From Lysobacter sp. BMK333-48F3 (GTDB lineage: Bacteria; Pseudomonadota; Gammaproteobacteria; Xanthomonadales; Xanthomonadaceae), in NCBI RefSeq assembly GCF_019733395.1, contig NZ_JAIHOO010000001.1, forward strand, positions 124,001 through 188,000: a DNA stretch of 64,000 bases, read 5' to 3'. A program made the translations under genes and the position numbers. The notes beneath the pieces are model-generated. The model saw nothing but the letters and a program-made list of their open reading frames with translations, was not told the origin of the DNA and ran no database searches. This document shows, piece by piece, positions 39,667-48,475 of the stretch (position 1 is the first letter of the stretch; every line of letters begins with the position of its first letter).

Positions 39667-40580
39667 GCCCCGAGGCCGAATCCAACCCCGTCGCCGGCGC
39701 GCCTGAGCCGAGTCTGTTCACCCTGGTCATCGTCAGCGGCATGTCCGGCTCGGGCAAGTCGGTGGCCCTGCACACGCTCGAGGACCTGGGCTTCTACTGC
39801 GTCGACAACCTGCCGGCCGAGCTGCTGCCGCAGTTCGTGCAGAACGTGATCCGCGCCGAAGACGACATGCCGACCAAGCTCGCGGTCAGCATCGACGTGC
39901 GCAACCGCCACAGCGACCTGGCCAACATCCCCGAGTGGCTGTCGGCGGTCGGCGCGCTCGGCGCCGACCCGCGCCTGGTGTTCTTCGAATCCGGCGACTC
40001 GGTCCTGCTCAAGCGCTATGCCGACACCCGCCGGCGCCACCCGCTGAGCCAGTTCGGCCTGGCCCTGGCCGATGCGATCTCGCTCGAGCGCCAGGTGCTC
40101 AAGCCGCTGCGCCAGATCGCCGACACGGTGATCGACACCAGCGAGTTCAACATCCACCAGTTGCGCCGCCACGTCATCACCGAGTTCGGCCTCGGCAGCG
40201 ACGCCGGCATGTCGCTGCTGTTCGAATCCTTCGCCTACCGGCGCGGCGTGCCGGCCGACGCCGACTTCGTGTTCGACGCCCGCGGCCTGCCCAACCCGCA
40301 CTGGAATCCGGCCCTGCGGCCGCTGTCCGGGCGCGACGGCGGCGTGCGCGAGTACCTGGAGGCGCAGGAGGACGTGAACCTCTACGTCACCCAGATCAGC
40401 CAGTTCCTCGACACCTGGCTGCCGCGGCTGCAGGCCGACAGCACCCGCAGCTACGCCACCATCGCCTTCGGTTGCACCGGCGGCCGCCATCGCTCGGTGT
40501 ACCTGGCCGAACGCATGGCCGAGCACGCGCGCTTGCGCGGCTGGAACGAAGTGGCCGTGCATCACCGCGAGCTCGACTGA
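39663..40580 (+). CDS. rapZ: RNase adapter protein RapZ
   Basis: A 305-residue nucleotide-binding protein. In Enterobacteria RapZ guides RNase E to the small RNA GlmZ and so regulates glucosamine-6-phosphate synthase; in this group that RNA target is not established. Walker A is [12 protein letters not shown] near residue 24, followed by [15 protein letters not shown] and the conserved C-terminal [17 protein letters not shown] block. The GTG start overlaps hprK. The linkage hprK-rapZ-PTS is standard in betaproteobacteria and Xanthomonadaceae. Confidence 0.95.
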   Translation: MSPEAESNPVAGAPEPSLFTLVIVSGMSGSGKSVALHTLEDLGFYCVDNLPAELLPQFVQNVIRAEDDMPTKLAVSIDVRNRHSDLANIPEWLSAVGALGADPRLVFFESGDSVLLKRYADTRRRHPLSQFGLALADAISLERQVLKPLRQIADTVIDTSEFNIHQLRRHVITEFGLGSDAGMSLLFESFAYRRGVPADADFVFDARGLPNPHWNPALRPLSGRDGGVREYLEAQEDVNLYVTQISQFLDTWLPRLQADSTRSYATIAFGCTGGRHRSVYLAERMAEHARLRGWNEVAVHHRELD

Positions 40581-40758
40581 ACCGCGGCCGGCGCCGCGTT
40601 GCGCCGGACTGAACGCGTTCTGAGCCAGAGCCCGGAACGGCGTCGCGCGCTCACGAAATTTTCGCGTCTTTGTGGCGCAGCGCTTGCACGCGCGCACGTA
40701 GCGTCGAGTCGTGCCGGAGCACCGCGCCGGCGCATCCGTCCCGCTACGGAGCCGCGAC

Positions 40759-41118
40759 ATGAACGCCCTTCTTACGATCCGCCGCTGCGCGCCGCTGCTG
40801 CTCAGCCTGAGCGCGCTGATCCTGGCCCCGGCCGCCGTCGCCCAGGAGCGCACGCCGCCGGCGCACGAAATGCAACGCACCGAACCGCCGGTCAACGACC
40901 AGCGCGGCGACGCGCGCCGACCGCCGCCGGCCGACACCACCGTGCCGCCGGCCTTCGCCGACCTCGACGGCAACGGCGACGGCAAGATCAGCCGCGACGA
41001 AGCCGCGCTGGACGCGCGCCTGGCGGCGAACTTCGCCAGCCGCGACCTCGACGGCGACGGCAGTCTGTCGATCGCCGAATTCCAGGCCGGCCACGGCCAG
41101 CGCAGCGGCGACAAGTAA
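40759..41118 (+). CDS. Exported EF-hand protein
   Basis: A 119-residue small protein with a signal peptide (APLLLSLSALILAPAAVA) and a proline-rich linker. Two EF-hand-like calcium loops follow: DLDGNGDGKISRDE and DLDGDGSLSIAEF, each with the Dx[DN]xDG core. A periplasmic or surface calcium-binding role is likely; the partner is unknown. The start at 40759 is used because the signal peptide begins there; an extension to 40711 is possible. It sits inside the rapZ-PTS segment, where this pair of small exported genes is not part of the usual set. Confidence 0.8.
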   Translation: MNALLTIRRCAPLLLSLSALILAPAAVAQERTPPAHEMQRTEPPVNDQRGDARRPPPADTTVPPAFADLDGNGDGKISRDEAALDARLAANFASRDLDGDGSLSIAEFQAGHGQRSGDK

Positions 41119-41214
41119 GCGCAGCCGCGCGCGCCGATCGCAGCCGCGCGCCCGATCCGGCCGCGCGGCGTCTTCACCGAGCTCGCCAGGGCTCACCCTC
41201 GCCAGGAGCCACCG

Positions 41215-41559
41215 ATGACCTCGATCCCGTTCGCCAACCCACACCGTCTCGGCGTCGCGCTGGGCGCGCTGCTGGCCGTCGCCGGCCTGAGCGCCTGCCA
41301 GCGTCCCGAGCCCGAGCCTCCGGCGGTCTCGGCGGAGACCGCGCCGGCGACCACCGAACCGGTCGCGACGCCGACCGCACCGGCCGACGCGGCGGCGACC
41401 TCGGGTGACGCCGCCGCACCGGCGCAACTGCCGCCGCCGGCCGACATGCCGCCCAGCGACGCGCCGCCCAGCGATACCCCGCCGGCCGTGCCGACTCCGG
41501 CCGACCCGGCCGCGCCGCCACCGCCGGCGCAAGATCCGTCCGCGCCGCCCAACGCCTGA
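41215..41559 (+). CDS. Proline/alanine-rich putative lipoprotein
   Basis: A 114-residue product. Residues 1-28 form a lipoprotein signal peptide with lipobox LSAC, giving a predicted lipidated Cys28. Everything after that is low-complexity Ala/Pro/Thr/Asp sequence with short repeats such as PPSDAPPSDTPP, probably unstructured and acidic. The protein could be a spacer-like envelope lipoprotein. No domain is recognised. It shares its strand with the neighbours and lies 97 bp after the EF-hand gene. Confidence 0.6.
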   Translation: MTSIPFANPHRLGVALGALLAVAGLSACQRPEPEPPAVSAETAPATTEPVATPTAPADAAATSGDAAAPAQLPPPADMPPSDAPPSDTPPAVPTPADPAAPPPPAQDPSAPPNA

Positions 41560-41761
41560 GCGGCTTTTCCGACGCGCCGCGAGACGGCCGAAGACCGCCT
41601 CGCGGCCCGCGCTGCGTCGCCTGCCGGCGCCGCGTACCCGGGCCGGCCGCGCGCCGACCCGGCCACGGCCCGGCGGGCTTGGCCGAGGTTCGGCGCAACT
41701 CGGCGCAGCTCGCCGCATTTGGCGCTTCCGGCCTGTCACCCCGCTCTGCTAAGTTGACGCC

Positions 41762-42154
41762 ATGTCCGTAGGCGTCCTTCTCATCACTCACACCGGCATC
41801 GGCAGCGCGCTCGTCGCGGTGGCCAACCGTCTGCTCAATCCGCTGCCGCTGCGCACCGAGGCCTTCGAAGTGCCGTTCGACGCCGACCTGGACGCGCTGC
41901 TGCCGCAAGCCAGCGCCGCCCTGCGCCGGGTCGACGACGGCGACGGCGTGCTGGTGCTGACCGATCTGTACGGCGCGTCGCCGAGCAACCTCGCCGCGCG
42001 CGTGGCCCATCTGGGCACGCCGGTGCGGCGGGTCGCGGCGCTGAACCTGCCGATGCTGCTGCGGGTGATGAACTACGCCGAACTCGAACTCGACCAACTG
42101 CCGGTGGTCGCCGCCGCCGGCGCCCGCAACGGGGTCATCCAGGACGACGCTTGA
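41762..42154 (+). CDS. PTS EIIA component, mannose (ManX) type
   Basis: A 130-residue stand-alone EIIA-Man domain. The N-terminal VGVLLITHTGIGSALV carries the phospho-histidine H10, and DGVLVLTDLYGASPSN is the conserved dimer-interface region. It has no IIB, IIC or IID partner in the window, so it is probably part of a regulatory PTS instead of a sugar importer. HPr and EI genes follow within 400 bp on the same strand. The name ptsIIA-Man or manX is not applied because transport function is unlikely. Confidence 0.92.
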   Translation: MSVGVLLITHTGIGSALVAVANRLLNPLPLRTEAFEVPFDADLDALLPQASAALRRVDDGDGVLVLTDLYGASPSNLAARVAHLGTPVRRVAALNLPMLLRVMNYAELELDQLPVVAAAGARNGVIQDDA

Positions 42155-42258
42155 ACGCATGACGCCATCGCACTCCGCTTCTCCCATCCAGGTGTTACCG
42201 GCCGCAGCCGCAGCCGCCGCTTCCCGAATCGCGTTGACCATTGCCTGAGGACCCCGAC

Positions 42259-42528
42259 ATGATCGAACGCGAACTCACCGTTTCCAATCGCCTCGGTCTG
42301 CACGCCCGAGCCACCGCCAAGCTGGTGCAGGTGCTGTCGGCCTTCCGCAGCAACGCCACGCTCACCGCCAAGGGCCGCGAGGTCAACGCCAAGAGCATCA
42401 TGGGCGTGATGCTGCTGGCCGCCGGCCAGGGCACCGCGGTCAAGCTGCGGGTCGAAGGCGAGGACGAAAGCAACGCGGCCGACGCCGTGATCGCCCTGTT
42501 CGAACGCCGTTTCGACGAAGACAGCTGA
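42259..42528 (+). CDS. ptsH: Phosphocarrier protein HPr
   Basis: An 89-residue phosphocarrier. The catalytic histidine is H15 in NRLGLHARATAKLV, phosphorylated by EI. S46 in AKSIMGVMLLAAGQG is the site used by HprK, which is encoded 3 kb upstream. Both sites being present argues for dual control. The ATG at 42259 gives the usual N-terminus, MIERELTVSN. Spacing to ptsI is 11 bp. Confidence 0.95.
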   Translation: MIERELTVSNRLGLHARATAKLVQVLSAFRSNATLTAKGREVNAKSIMGVMLLAAGQGTAVKLRVEGEDESNAADAVIALFERRFDEDS

Positions 42529-42539
42529 GGAGGCGCGGG

Positions 42540-44249
42540 ATGCGGCAGGAATTCCAGGGACACGGCGCCTCGCGAGGCAGCGCGCTCGGTCGCGCCCGGG
42601 TCCGCCTGCCGCATGCGCTGGAGGTCGCCGAGGAGCGCATCGCCCACGATCAGGTCGAGGCCGAGCTGCGCCGGCTGCACACCGCGATCGACAGCGTGCG
42701 CCAGGAGATGCACGCCCTGCGCGAGCGCCTGCACGGCGCCCTGGCCCACGAAGTCGGCGAATTCCTCGACCTGCACACCCTGCTGCTGGACGATCCCGAA
42801 CTGCTGCAGGGCCTGGACGAACTGATCCGCACCGGCCATTACGCCGCCGACTACGCCCTGCGCCTGCAGCGCGACCGCATCGCCTCGGTGTTCGAGGCGA
42901 TGGACGACGCTTACTTCCGCAGCCGCGTCGACGACATCGACCAGGTGATCGGGCGCATCCACGCCGCCCTGCACCGGCGCGACCACGACACCCTCGGCGT
43001 GGCCGGGGAGATCCTGGTCACCGACAACGTCGCCCCGGCCGAACTGGCCCAGTTGCAGGCGCAAGGGGTGATGGCGATCGTGACCGCGGCCGGCAGCGCG
43101 CTGTCGCACAGCGCGATCCTGGCCCGCAGCCTGCACCTGCCGCTGGTGGTCGGCGCGGCCCAGGCGCTGCTCAAGATCAACGACGGCGATGCGCTGGTGG
43201 TCGACGGCGGCACCGGCGCGGTGATCCTGGAGCCCGACGCCGCCGACCTGCGCGCGCACCGCGCGCGGACCCGCGAGCTGGCGCGCGAGCGCAAGCAACT
43301 GCACCGGCTGCGCCGCGAGCCTACCCGCACCACCGACGGGGTCGACATCAAGCTCTACGCCAACGCCGAATCGCGCGACGACGTCGCCGAGGCGCATGCG
43401 CTGGGCGCGGCCGGGGTCGGCCTGTACCGCACCGAATTCCTGTTCCTGCAGCGCAACGAGCTGCCCGACGAAGACGAACAGTTCCGCGCCTATCGCGATG
43501 TCGTGCTGGGCATGACCGGCCGCACCGTCACCATCCGCACCCTCGACCTGGGCGCGGACAAGGCCGACAAGACCGGCCTGGCCCTGCGCGACGAGCCCAA
43601 CCCGGCCCTGGGCGTGCGCGGCGTGCGCCTGTCGATGGCGCGCGAGGGCCTGCTCGAGACCCAGCTGCGCGCGATCCTGCGCGCCTCCGGCTACGGCCCG
43701 ACCCGGGTGCTGGTGCCGATGGTCAGCTGCGCCGAGGAAATGCGCACCGTGCGCCGGCTGATGCAGAAGGTCGCCGCCGACCTGCGCAAGCAGGGCCACG
43801 AGGTCGCCGAGCAGATTCCGCTCGGCGCGATGATCGAAGTGCCGGCCGCGGCGATCGCCCTGCCCGGCTTCATCGGCAACGTCGACTTCCTGTCGATCGG
43901 CACCAACGACCTGGTCCAGTACCTGCTCGCGGTCGATCGCAACAACGAGGCGCTCGGCAACCTGTACACCCCGCTGCATCCGGCGGTGCTGCGGGTGATC
44001 CGCGACGTGATCCGGCTGGCCCGTTCGCGCGGCAAGCCGGTCGCGGTATGCGGCGAAATGGCCGGCGACGCGGCCTTCGCGCCGCTGCTGCTGGCGCTGG
44101 GGCTGGAAGAGTTCAGCCTGCATCCGGCGACCCTGCTGGAAGTGCGCCGCGCGATCCGCGGCCTGGACCTGGCCGGCCTGCGCAAGCGCGCGCCGGCGCT
44201 GATGCGCGCGCGCGACCGCGCCGGCATCGAGGCCTGGCTGAACGCCTGA
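42540..44249 (+). CDS. ptsI: Phosphoenolpyruvate-protein phosphotransferase (EI)
   Basis: A 569-residue EI that takes phosphate from PEP and passes it to HPr. The phospho-histidine is H190 in GSALSHSAILARSLHLP, and the HPr-binding helical part precedes it. The PEP-binding barrel has GLYRTEFLFL and FLSIGTNDLVQYLLAVDR, and the proton-donor cysteine is C504 in VAVCGEMAGD. A short N-terminal GAF-less form identifies it as EI rather than PtsP. The unit ptsIIA-ptsH-ptsI has no sugar-specific EIIBC, so it probably acts in regulation. Confidence 0.95.
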   Translation: MRQEFQGHGASRGSALGRARVRLPHALEVAEERIAHDQVEAELRRLHTAIDSVRQEMHALRERLHGALAHEVGEFLDLHTLLLDDPELLQGLDELIRTGHYAADYALRLQRDRIASVFEAMDDAYFRSRVDDIDQVIGRIHAALHRRDHDTLGVAGEILVTDNVAPAELAQLQAQGVMAIVTAAGSALSHSAILARSLHLPLVVGAAQALLKINDGDALVVDGGTGAVILEPDAADLRAHRARTRELARERKQLHRLRREPTRTTDGVDIKLYANAESRDDVAEAHALGAAGVGLYRTEFLFLQRNELPDEDEQFRAYRDVVLGMTGRTVTIRTLDLGADKADKTGLALRDEPNPALGVRGVRLSMAREGLLETQLRAILRASGYGPTRVLVPMVSCAEEMRTVRRLMQKVAADLRKQGHEVAEQIPLGAMIEVPAAAIALPGFIGNVDFLSIGTNDLVQYLLAVDRNNEALGNLYTPLHPAVLRVIRDVIRLARSRGKPVAVCGEMAGDAAFAPLLLALGLEEFSLHPATLLEVRRAIRGLDLAGLRKRAPALMRARDRAGIEAWLNA

Positions 44250-44396
44250 GCGCGTTCGCCGGCCGGCTGCGCGAACGCGAGCTCCGGGCCGGCTTCAAGG
44301 CTGGGCTTTATCGGCACGAGGGGCGATAATCCGCGCATGAACGTTTGACTTTCGCCGGCTTCGTGGCCGCGTCCGTCACCTGCGAGGAAGTACCGC

Positions 44397-45758
44397 ATGG
44401 CCGAAGCCGTCCGCCACGACAAGACCGCGCGTCAGCTGCGCCTGCTGTCCGATGCGCTCGACAGCGGCCGCCTCGGCCCGGTCCGGCGCCTGGTCAACAC
44501 CCTCTCGCCGGCCGAGATCGGCAACCTGCTCGAGTCGCTGCCGCCCGGCAAGCGCGTGGTGGTGTGGGGACTGGTCGACCCCGAGGACGACGGCGAGGTG
44601 CTGGTCCACGTCGGCGACGAGGTGCGCGAAAGCCTGCTCGCGGACATGGACACCGACGAGATCGTCGCCGCGGTCGAAGACCTCGACATCGACGACCTCG
44701 CCGACCTGGTCGAGGATCTGCCCGACACGGTCATCGACGAAGTGCTCAAGTCGATGGACCGCGAGAACCGCGAGCGCCTGGAGCAGGTGCTGTCCTATCC
44801 CGAGGACACCGCCGGCCGCCTGATGAACCCCGACGTGGTGACGGTGCGCGCCGACACCACCATCGAAGTCGTGCTGCGCTACCTGCGCCTGCGCGGCGAG
44901 CTGCCCGAGCACACCGATCACCTGTACGTGGTCAGCCGCCGCCACCAGTACCTGGGCCGGATCGCCCTGGCCGCGCTGCTGACCCACGAGCCCGGCACCG
45001 CGATCAACAAGCTGGTCGACGACGAGCAGCCGGCGATCGACGTCGGCGAGACCGCCGGCGAGGTCGCGCGGCAGTTCTCCGACCACGACTGGATCAGCGC
45101 GCCGGTGGTCGACGACAACAACATCCTGCTCGGCCGCATCACCATCGACGACGTGGTCGACATCATCCGCGAAGAGGCCGAGCACCAGGCCCTGAGCGCG
45201 GCGGGCCTGGACGAGGACGAGGATCTGTTCAGCCCGGTGCGGCGCGCATTCCGGCGCCGCCTGATCTGGCTGTCGGTGAACCTGTGCACCGCCTTCCTCG
45301 CCGCCAGCGTGGTCGGCCAGTTCGAGGACTCCATCGCCAAGCTGGTCGCCCTGGCCGCACTGATGCCGATCGTCGCCGGCATGGGCGGCAACGCCGGCAC
45401 CCAGGTGCTGGCGCTGATGATCCGCGGCCTGGCCCTGGGCCAGATCGGCGCGTCCAACGTCTGGACCCTGCTGCGCAAGGAACTGTCGGTCGCGCTGATC
45501 AACGGCCTCTGCCTCGGCGTCGGCCTGGGCCTGATCGTGCTGCTGTGGTTCCGCCAGCCCGGCCTGTCGCTGGTGATCGGCACCGCCCTGACCATCAACC
45601 TGCTGACCGCCGCCGCCGGCGGCGTGCTGGTGCCGCTGACCCTCAAGCGGCTGGGCTTCGACCCGGCCCTGGCCGGCGGCGTGATCCTGACCACCCTGAC
45701 CGACGTCATGGGCTTCCTCAGCTTCCTCGGGCTGGCGACGCTGATTCTGTTGCGTTGA
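44397..45758 (+). CDS. mgtE: Magnesium transporter MgtE
   Basis: A 453-residue magnesium channel. The N-terminal superhelical domain (about 1-130) contains repeats ending in EDTAGRLMNPDVV, which begins the two CBS domains (about 140-255). Five membrane helices fill the rest (about 285-453). The signature GNAGTQVLALMIRGLALGQ and the helix bundle with MGFLSFLGLATLI form the pore. The magnesium-sensing acidic residues in the N-terminal region are plentiful. It follows ptsI after 147 bp and may be expressed alone. Confidence 0.95.
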   Translation: MAEAVRHDKTARQLRLLSDALDSGRLGPVRRLVNTLSPAEIGNLLESLPPGKRVVVWGLVDPEDDGEVLVHVGDEVRESLLADMDTDEIVAAVEDLDIDDLADLVEDLPDTVIDEVLKSMDRENRERLEQVLSYPEDTAGRLMNPDVVTVRADTTIEVVLRYLRLRGELPEHTDHLYVVSRRHQYLGRIALAALLTHEPGTAINKLVDDEQPAIDVGETAGEVARQFSDHDWISAPVVDDNNILLGRITIDDVVDIIREEAEHQALSAAGLDEDEDLFSPVRRAFRRRLIWLSVNLCTAFLAASVVGQFEDSIAKLVALAALMPIVAGMGGNAGTQVLALMIRGLALGQIGASNVWTLLRKELSVALINGLCLGVGLGLIVLLWFRQPGLSLVIGTALTINLLTAAAGGVLVPLTLKRLGFDPALAGGVILTTLTDVMGFLSFLGLATLILLR

Positions 45759-46296
45759 TGCGGCAGCGTTGGATGCGGTCGCGGTCGATGCGGCAGCGCT
45801 GAGGCTGTCGCATCGTTGTCGGGTGGACGGTGCCGCGCCGATCCGGCCCTGCCGAAGCGCCTGCACTGGCCTGCCTTCGTACGTTCGAGACCGACGCTCG
45901 CGCACACCGCTTCGGCGGTCGCGGCTAACGCCGCTCCTACAAGAAGCCGCGCCGCCCTTGTAGGAGCGGCGTAAGCCGCGACCCACCAAATGGCTGGTCT
46001 TGGTGCCGCGCTTGCGTACATCGCTGCGATGGGTCGCGGCTTGCGCCGCTCCTACCCCAAGGCCACGTACCAGGGTAGGAGCGACGCAAGTCGCGACCGC
46101 GCCACCGCGCCCCCCGGCGCCGTCGGATCGACCGGCGTCGTCGCAACCCTGGGCTCCAGCCCGGACAGTCGCCGGACACGGGCCGCGACGCAGGTCCTGG
46201 ATTGGCCGGCCGCTCGCGCCGATGATGCTCGCAGCCCGCATCCCGCCGCGGCGGCGAACCCACGCGCTCGGCGCCGCCGCCCACGAGTCCGCCGCC
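45759..46296. repeat. Intergenic REP cluster (four TAGGAGCGGC elements)
   Basis: A 540-bp gap with no supported gene. Four REPs alternate in orientation: reverse at about 45915-45942, forward 45958-45985, reverse 46030-46054 and forward 46073-46101. Each is about 25 bp (core GTAGGAGCGGCGTAAGCCGC or its complement). Adjacent opposites are 15-45 bp apart, so two stem-loops can form. A RAYT transposase is not seen in the window. Confidence 0.85.
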
Positions 46297-47025
46297 ATGC
46301 CCGATCTTCGCGAACACGGCTGTTTCCTCGAACGCGAACTGCTGCTCGCCGACGGCGCGCTGCATCGGTATCAGGTGTTCGTCCCCTCGCGCCGCGCCGG
46401 CGGCGAGCGGCCGCCGCTGATCCTGTTCCTGCACGGCTCCGGCGAGCGCGGCGACGACAACCGGCGCCAGCTCGAGGTCGGCCTGGGTCCGGTGATCCGC
46501 GCGCGCATGGACAGTTTCCCGGCGCTCGTGGTGTTTCCGCAGATGCATGCCGACCGCGACGACCCCGGCCATTACGCGTTCACCGCGCTGGCGATCCTCG
46601 ACCATGCCCAGGCCGAGTTCGATCCCGATCCGCAGCGCATCCTGCTGACCGGCCTGTCGATGGGCGGGTTCCTGAGCTACGAGCTGGCGCTGATGCGGCC
46701 CGAGCGGTTCGCGGCGGTCGCCCCGATCTGCGGCGGCTTCGACCCGCCGCACGGCTGGAATCCGCGCCGCATCGCCGCGCTCGGCGGGGTGACGACGCTG
46801 GACGAAGCGGCGCGGCGGCTGGCCTCGACGCCGCTGTGGATCTTCCACGGCGCCCGCGACGACATCGTGCGGCCGGAACGCTCGCGCGAGATGGTCGAAG
46901 CGCTGCATCGCGCAGGCTCCAGCGCCCGCTACACCGAATTCGCCGACGCCGACCACAACGCCTGGGACCCCGCCTACGCCACGCCCGAGTTCTGGGACTG
47001 GCTGTGGTTGCAGCGACGGGATTAG
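46297..47025 (+). CDS. Alpha/beta hydrolase, dienelactone hydrolase/esterase-like
   Basis: A 242-residue alpha/beta hydrolase. The oxyanion-hole motif is LILFLHGSGERGDDNRRQ, the nucleophile is S121 in GLSMGGFLSYEL, and the catalytic Asp and His lie in WIFHGARDDIVRPE and DADHNAWDPAYA. This resembles predicted phospholipase/carboxylesterase and PHB-depolymerase-like esterases. No signal peptide is evident, so it is taken to be cytoplasmic. The ATG at 46297 is preferred; the open frame continues upstream, but that part lies in REP-rich spacer. Substrate unknown. Confidence 0.85.
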   Translation: MPDLREHGCFLERELLLADGALHRYQVFVPSRRAGGERPPLILFLHGSGERGDDNRRQLEVGLGPVIRARMDSFPALVVFPQMHADRDDPGHYAFTALAILDHAQAEFDPDPQRILLTGLSMGGFLSYELALMRPERFAAVAPICGGFDPPHGWNPRRIAALGGVTTLDEAARRLASTPLWIFHGARDDIVRPERSREMVEALHRAGSSARYTEFADADHNAWDPAYATPEFWDWLWLQRRD

Positions 47026-47254
47026 AGATTAGGGATTGGCAAAAAGCAGATCCGGCGGATCGCATGCGACGCAACGCCACCACTCGGCGCTAGTGCTCAA
47101 CCAATCCCAAATCCCCAATCCCGGCCCCTAGGGATTCGGGATTGGCAAAAGCGGATTCGACAGATCGTATTCCGCGCAACGCCACCACTCGGCGCTGACG
47201 CTCGACCAATCCCCAATCCCCAATCCCCAATCCCGAATCCCCAATCCCGGCCCT
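47026..47254. repeat. GGGATTGG arrays and a duplicated roughly 100-bp spacer
   Basis: Two similar units (about 47038-47127 and 47142-47240) each start GGCAAAA, contain CGCAACGCCACCACTCGGCG and end in AATCCCC-type units. They are flanked by GGGATT forward units (about 47030, 47131) and reverse units. This variant (GGGATTGGGGATT) is the same family as the GGGAATC arrays and borders the PhnA-domain gene's stop codon. Confidence 0.85.
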
Positions 47255-47467
47255 TCAGGCCTTCTTGACGAACTCGGTGCGCAGCACGAGGCCCTTGACC
47301 TTGTCGACGTTGCACTCGATCAGTTCTTCGTCGTCGGTCAGGCGGATGTTCTTGCACAGGGTGCCGCGCTTGAGCGTCACCGAGGTGCCCTTGACCTTGA
47401 GGTCCTTGATCACCAGCACCGAGTCGCCGTCGGCCAGTGCGGTACCGTTGCTGTCTTTCACGATCAT
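47255..47467 (-). CDS. PhnA-domain protein
   Basis: A 70-residue protein consisting of the C-terminal domain of the PhnA (alkylphosphonate-uptake-associated) family. Marks are MIVKDSNGTALADGDSVLVI and LKVKGTSVTLKRGTLCKNIRL. The N-terminal zinc ribbon found in longer PhnA proteins is absent. The ATG at 47467 is chosen because a GAAGGAG ribosome site precedes it and longer frames are unsupported. Despite the family name it is not known to be needed for phosphonate use in general. It follows pyrB on the same strand, after a terminator. Confidence 0.88.
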   Translation of the reverse strand: MIVKDSNGTALADGDSVLVIKDLKVKGTSVTLKRGTLCKNIRLTDDEELIECNVDKVKGLVLRTEFVKKA

Positions 47468-47483
47468 TGCGTTCTCCTTCGGG

Positions 47484-47518
47484 CAAAAACGCCGCGGCCG
47501 CGCCAAGGCGCGGCCGCG
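47484..47518 (-). terminator. Terminator downstream of pyrB
   Basis: A GC-rich stem, GCGGCCGCGCC with GGCGCGGCCGC (47494-47517) around AA, followed on the minus strand by GGCGTTTTTGCC. It ends pyrB transcription just before the PhnA-domain gene. Confidence 0.75.
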
Positions 47519-47539
47519 ACGGAAATCCTGTGCCGCGGC

Positions 47540-48475
47540 TCAGCCCTTGAGCAGGGCTTCGAGCACAGCCATGCGCACGGCGACGCCGTTGGCGACCTGG
47601 GTCAGGATCAGCGACTGCGGGCCGTCGGCGACCTCGTCGGTGATCTCCACGCCGCGGTTCATCGGGCCGGGATGCATGACCACCGCGTCGGCGGCGGCGC
47701 GCTTGAGCCGGGCCGCGGTCAGGCCGTAGTCGCGGTGGTAGTCCTCGAGCGAGGACACCAGCCCTTCTTCCATCCGCTCGCGCTGCAGGCGCAGCATCAT
47801 CGCCGCGTCGACGCCGTCCAGCGCCGCGTCGAGGTCGTCGGTGACGATGCAGCCGTCCAGGCTGCCGTCGTCGGGCAGCAGCGAAGCCGGGCCGCAGACC
47901 CGGATTTCGCCGGCGCCGAGCGCGCGCAAGGCCTGCAGGTCGGAGCGGGCGACGCGCGAATGCTTGACGTCGCCGACCATCGCCACGCGCAGGCGGGAGA
48001 AATCGCGGCCCTTGGCCTGGCGCAGGGTCAGCATGTCGAGCAGGCCCTGGGTCGGGTGCGCGCTGCGGCCGTCGCCGGCGTTGACCAGGCAGCTGCCCGC
48101 GCGCGCCTGCCGCGCCAGCGCGGCGACCGCGCCGTCCTCGCGATGGCGGACCACGAAGCCGCGCACGCCCATCGCCTCGATGTTCTTGAGCGTGTCGAGC
48201 GCGGTTTCGCCCTTGCTGGTCGACGAAGTCGATGCGTCGAAGTTGAGCACGTGCGCGCCGAGCTGCTGGGCCGCCAACTGGAAGCTCAGCCGGGTCCTGG
48301 TCGAGGGCTCGAAGAACAGGGTGCAGACCGCGATGCCGGCCAGGGCGCGGCTGTCGTAGTGGCCTTCGGCGAAGGCCTGGGCGCGGATCAGCAGCGCCTC
48401 CAGCGATTCGCGCGTGGCGTCGGCCAGGCTCAGCAGGTGGCGCGAGCCGGGGGAATCGTGAGCGGTCGTATTCAT
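47540..48475 (-). CDS. pyrB: Aspartate carbamoyltransferase catalytic subunit
   Basis: A 311-residue enzyme of pyrimidine synthesis that joins carbamoyl phosphate and aspartate. The carbamoyl-phosphate motif FFEPSTRTRLSFQLAA, the loop STSSTSKGET, the NAGDGRSAHPTQGLLD block and the aspartate motif HPGPMNRGVEI are all present. No regulatory pyrI gene is adjacent. The ATG at 48475 overlaps the ruvX stop by four bases, and ruvX overlaps yqgE, giving a yqgE-ruvX-pyrB unit on the minus strand. The length matches the PyrB class that pairs with a dihydroorotase-like partner or acts alone. Confidence 0.95.
   Translation of the reverse strand: MNTTAHDSPGSRHLLSLADATRESLEALLIRAQAFAEGHYDSRALAGIAVCTLFFEPSTRTRLSFQLAAQQLGAHVLNFDASTSSTSKGETALDTLKNIEAMGVRGFVVRHREDGAVAALARQARAGSCLVNAGDGRSAHPTQGLLDMLTLRQAKGRDFSRLRVAMVGDVKHSRVARSDLQALRALGAGEIRVCGPASLLPDDGSLDGCIVTDDLDAALDGVDAAMMLRLQRERMEEGLVSSLEDYHRDYGLTAARLKRAAADAVVMHPGPMNRGVEITDEVADGPQSLILTQVANGVAVRMAVLEALLKG

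Noticed and set aside
46000-46296. Longer N-terminus for the alpha/beta hydrolase
   Set aside because: The upstream frame runs through REP sequences; the conserved fold starts after 46297.
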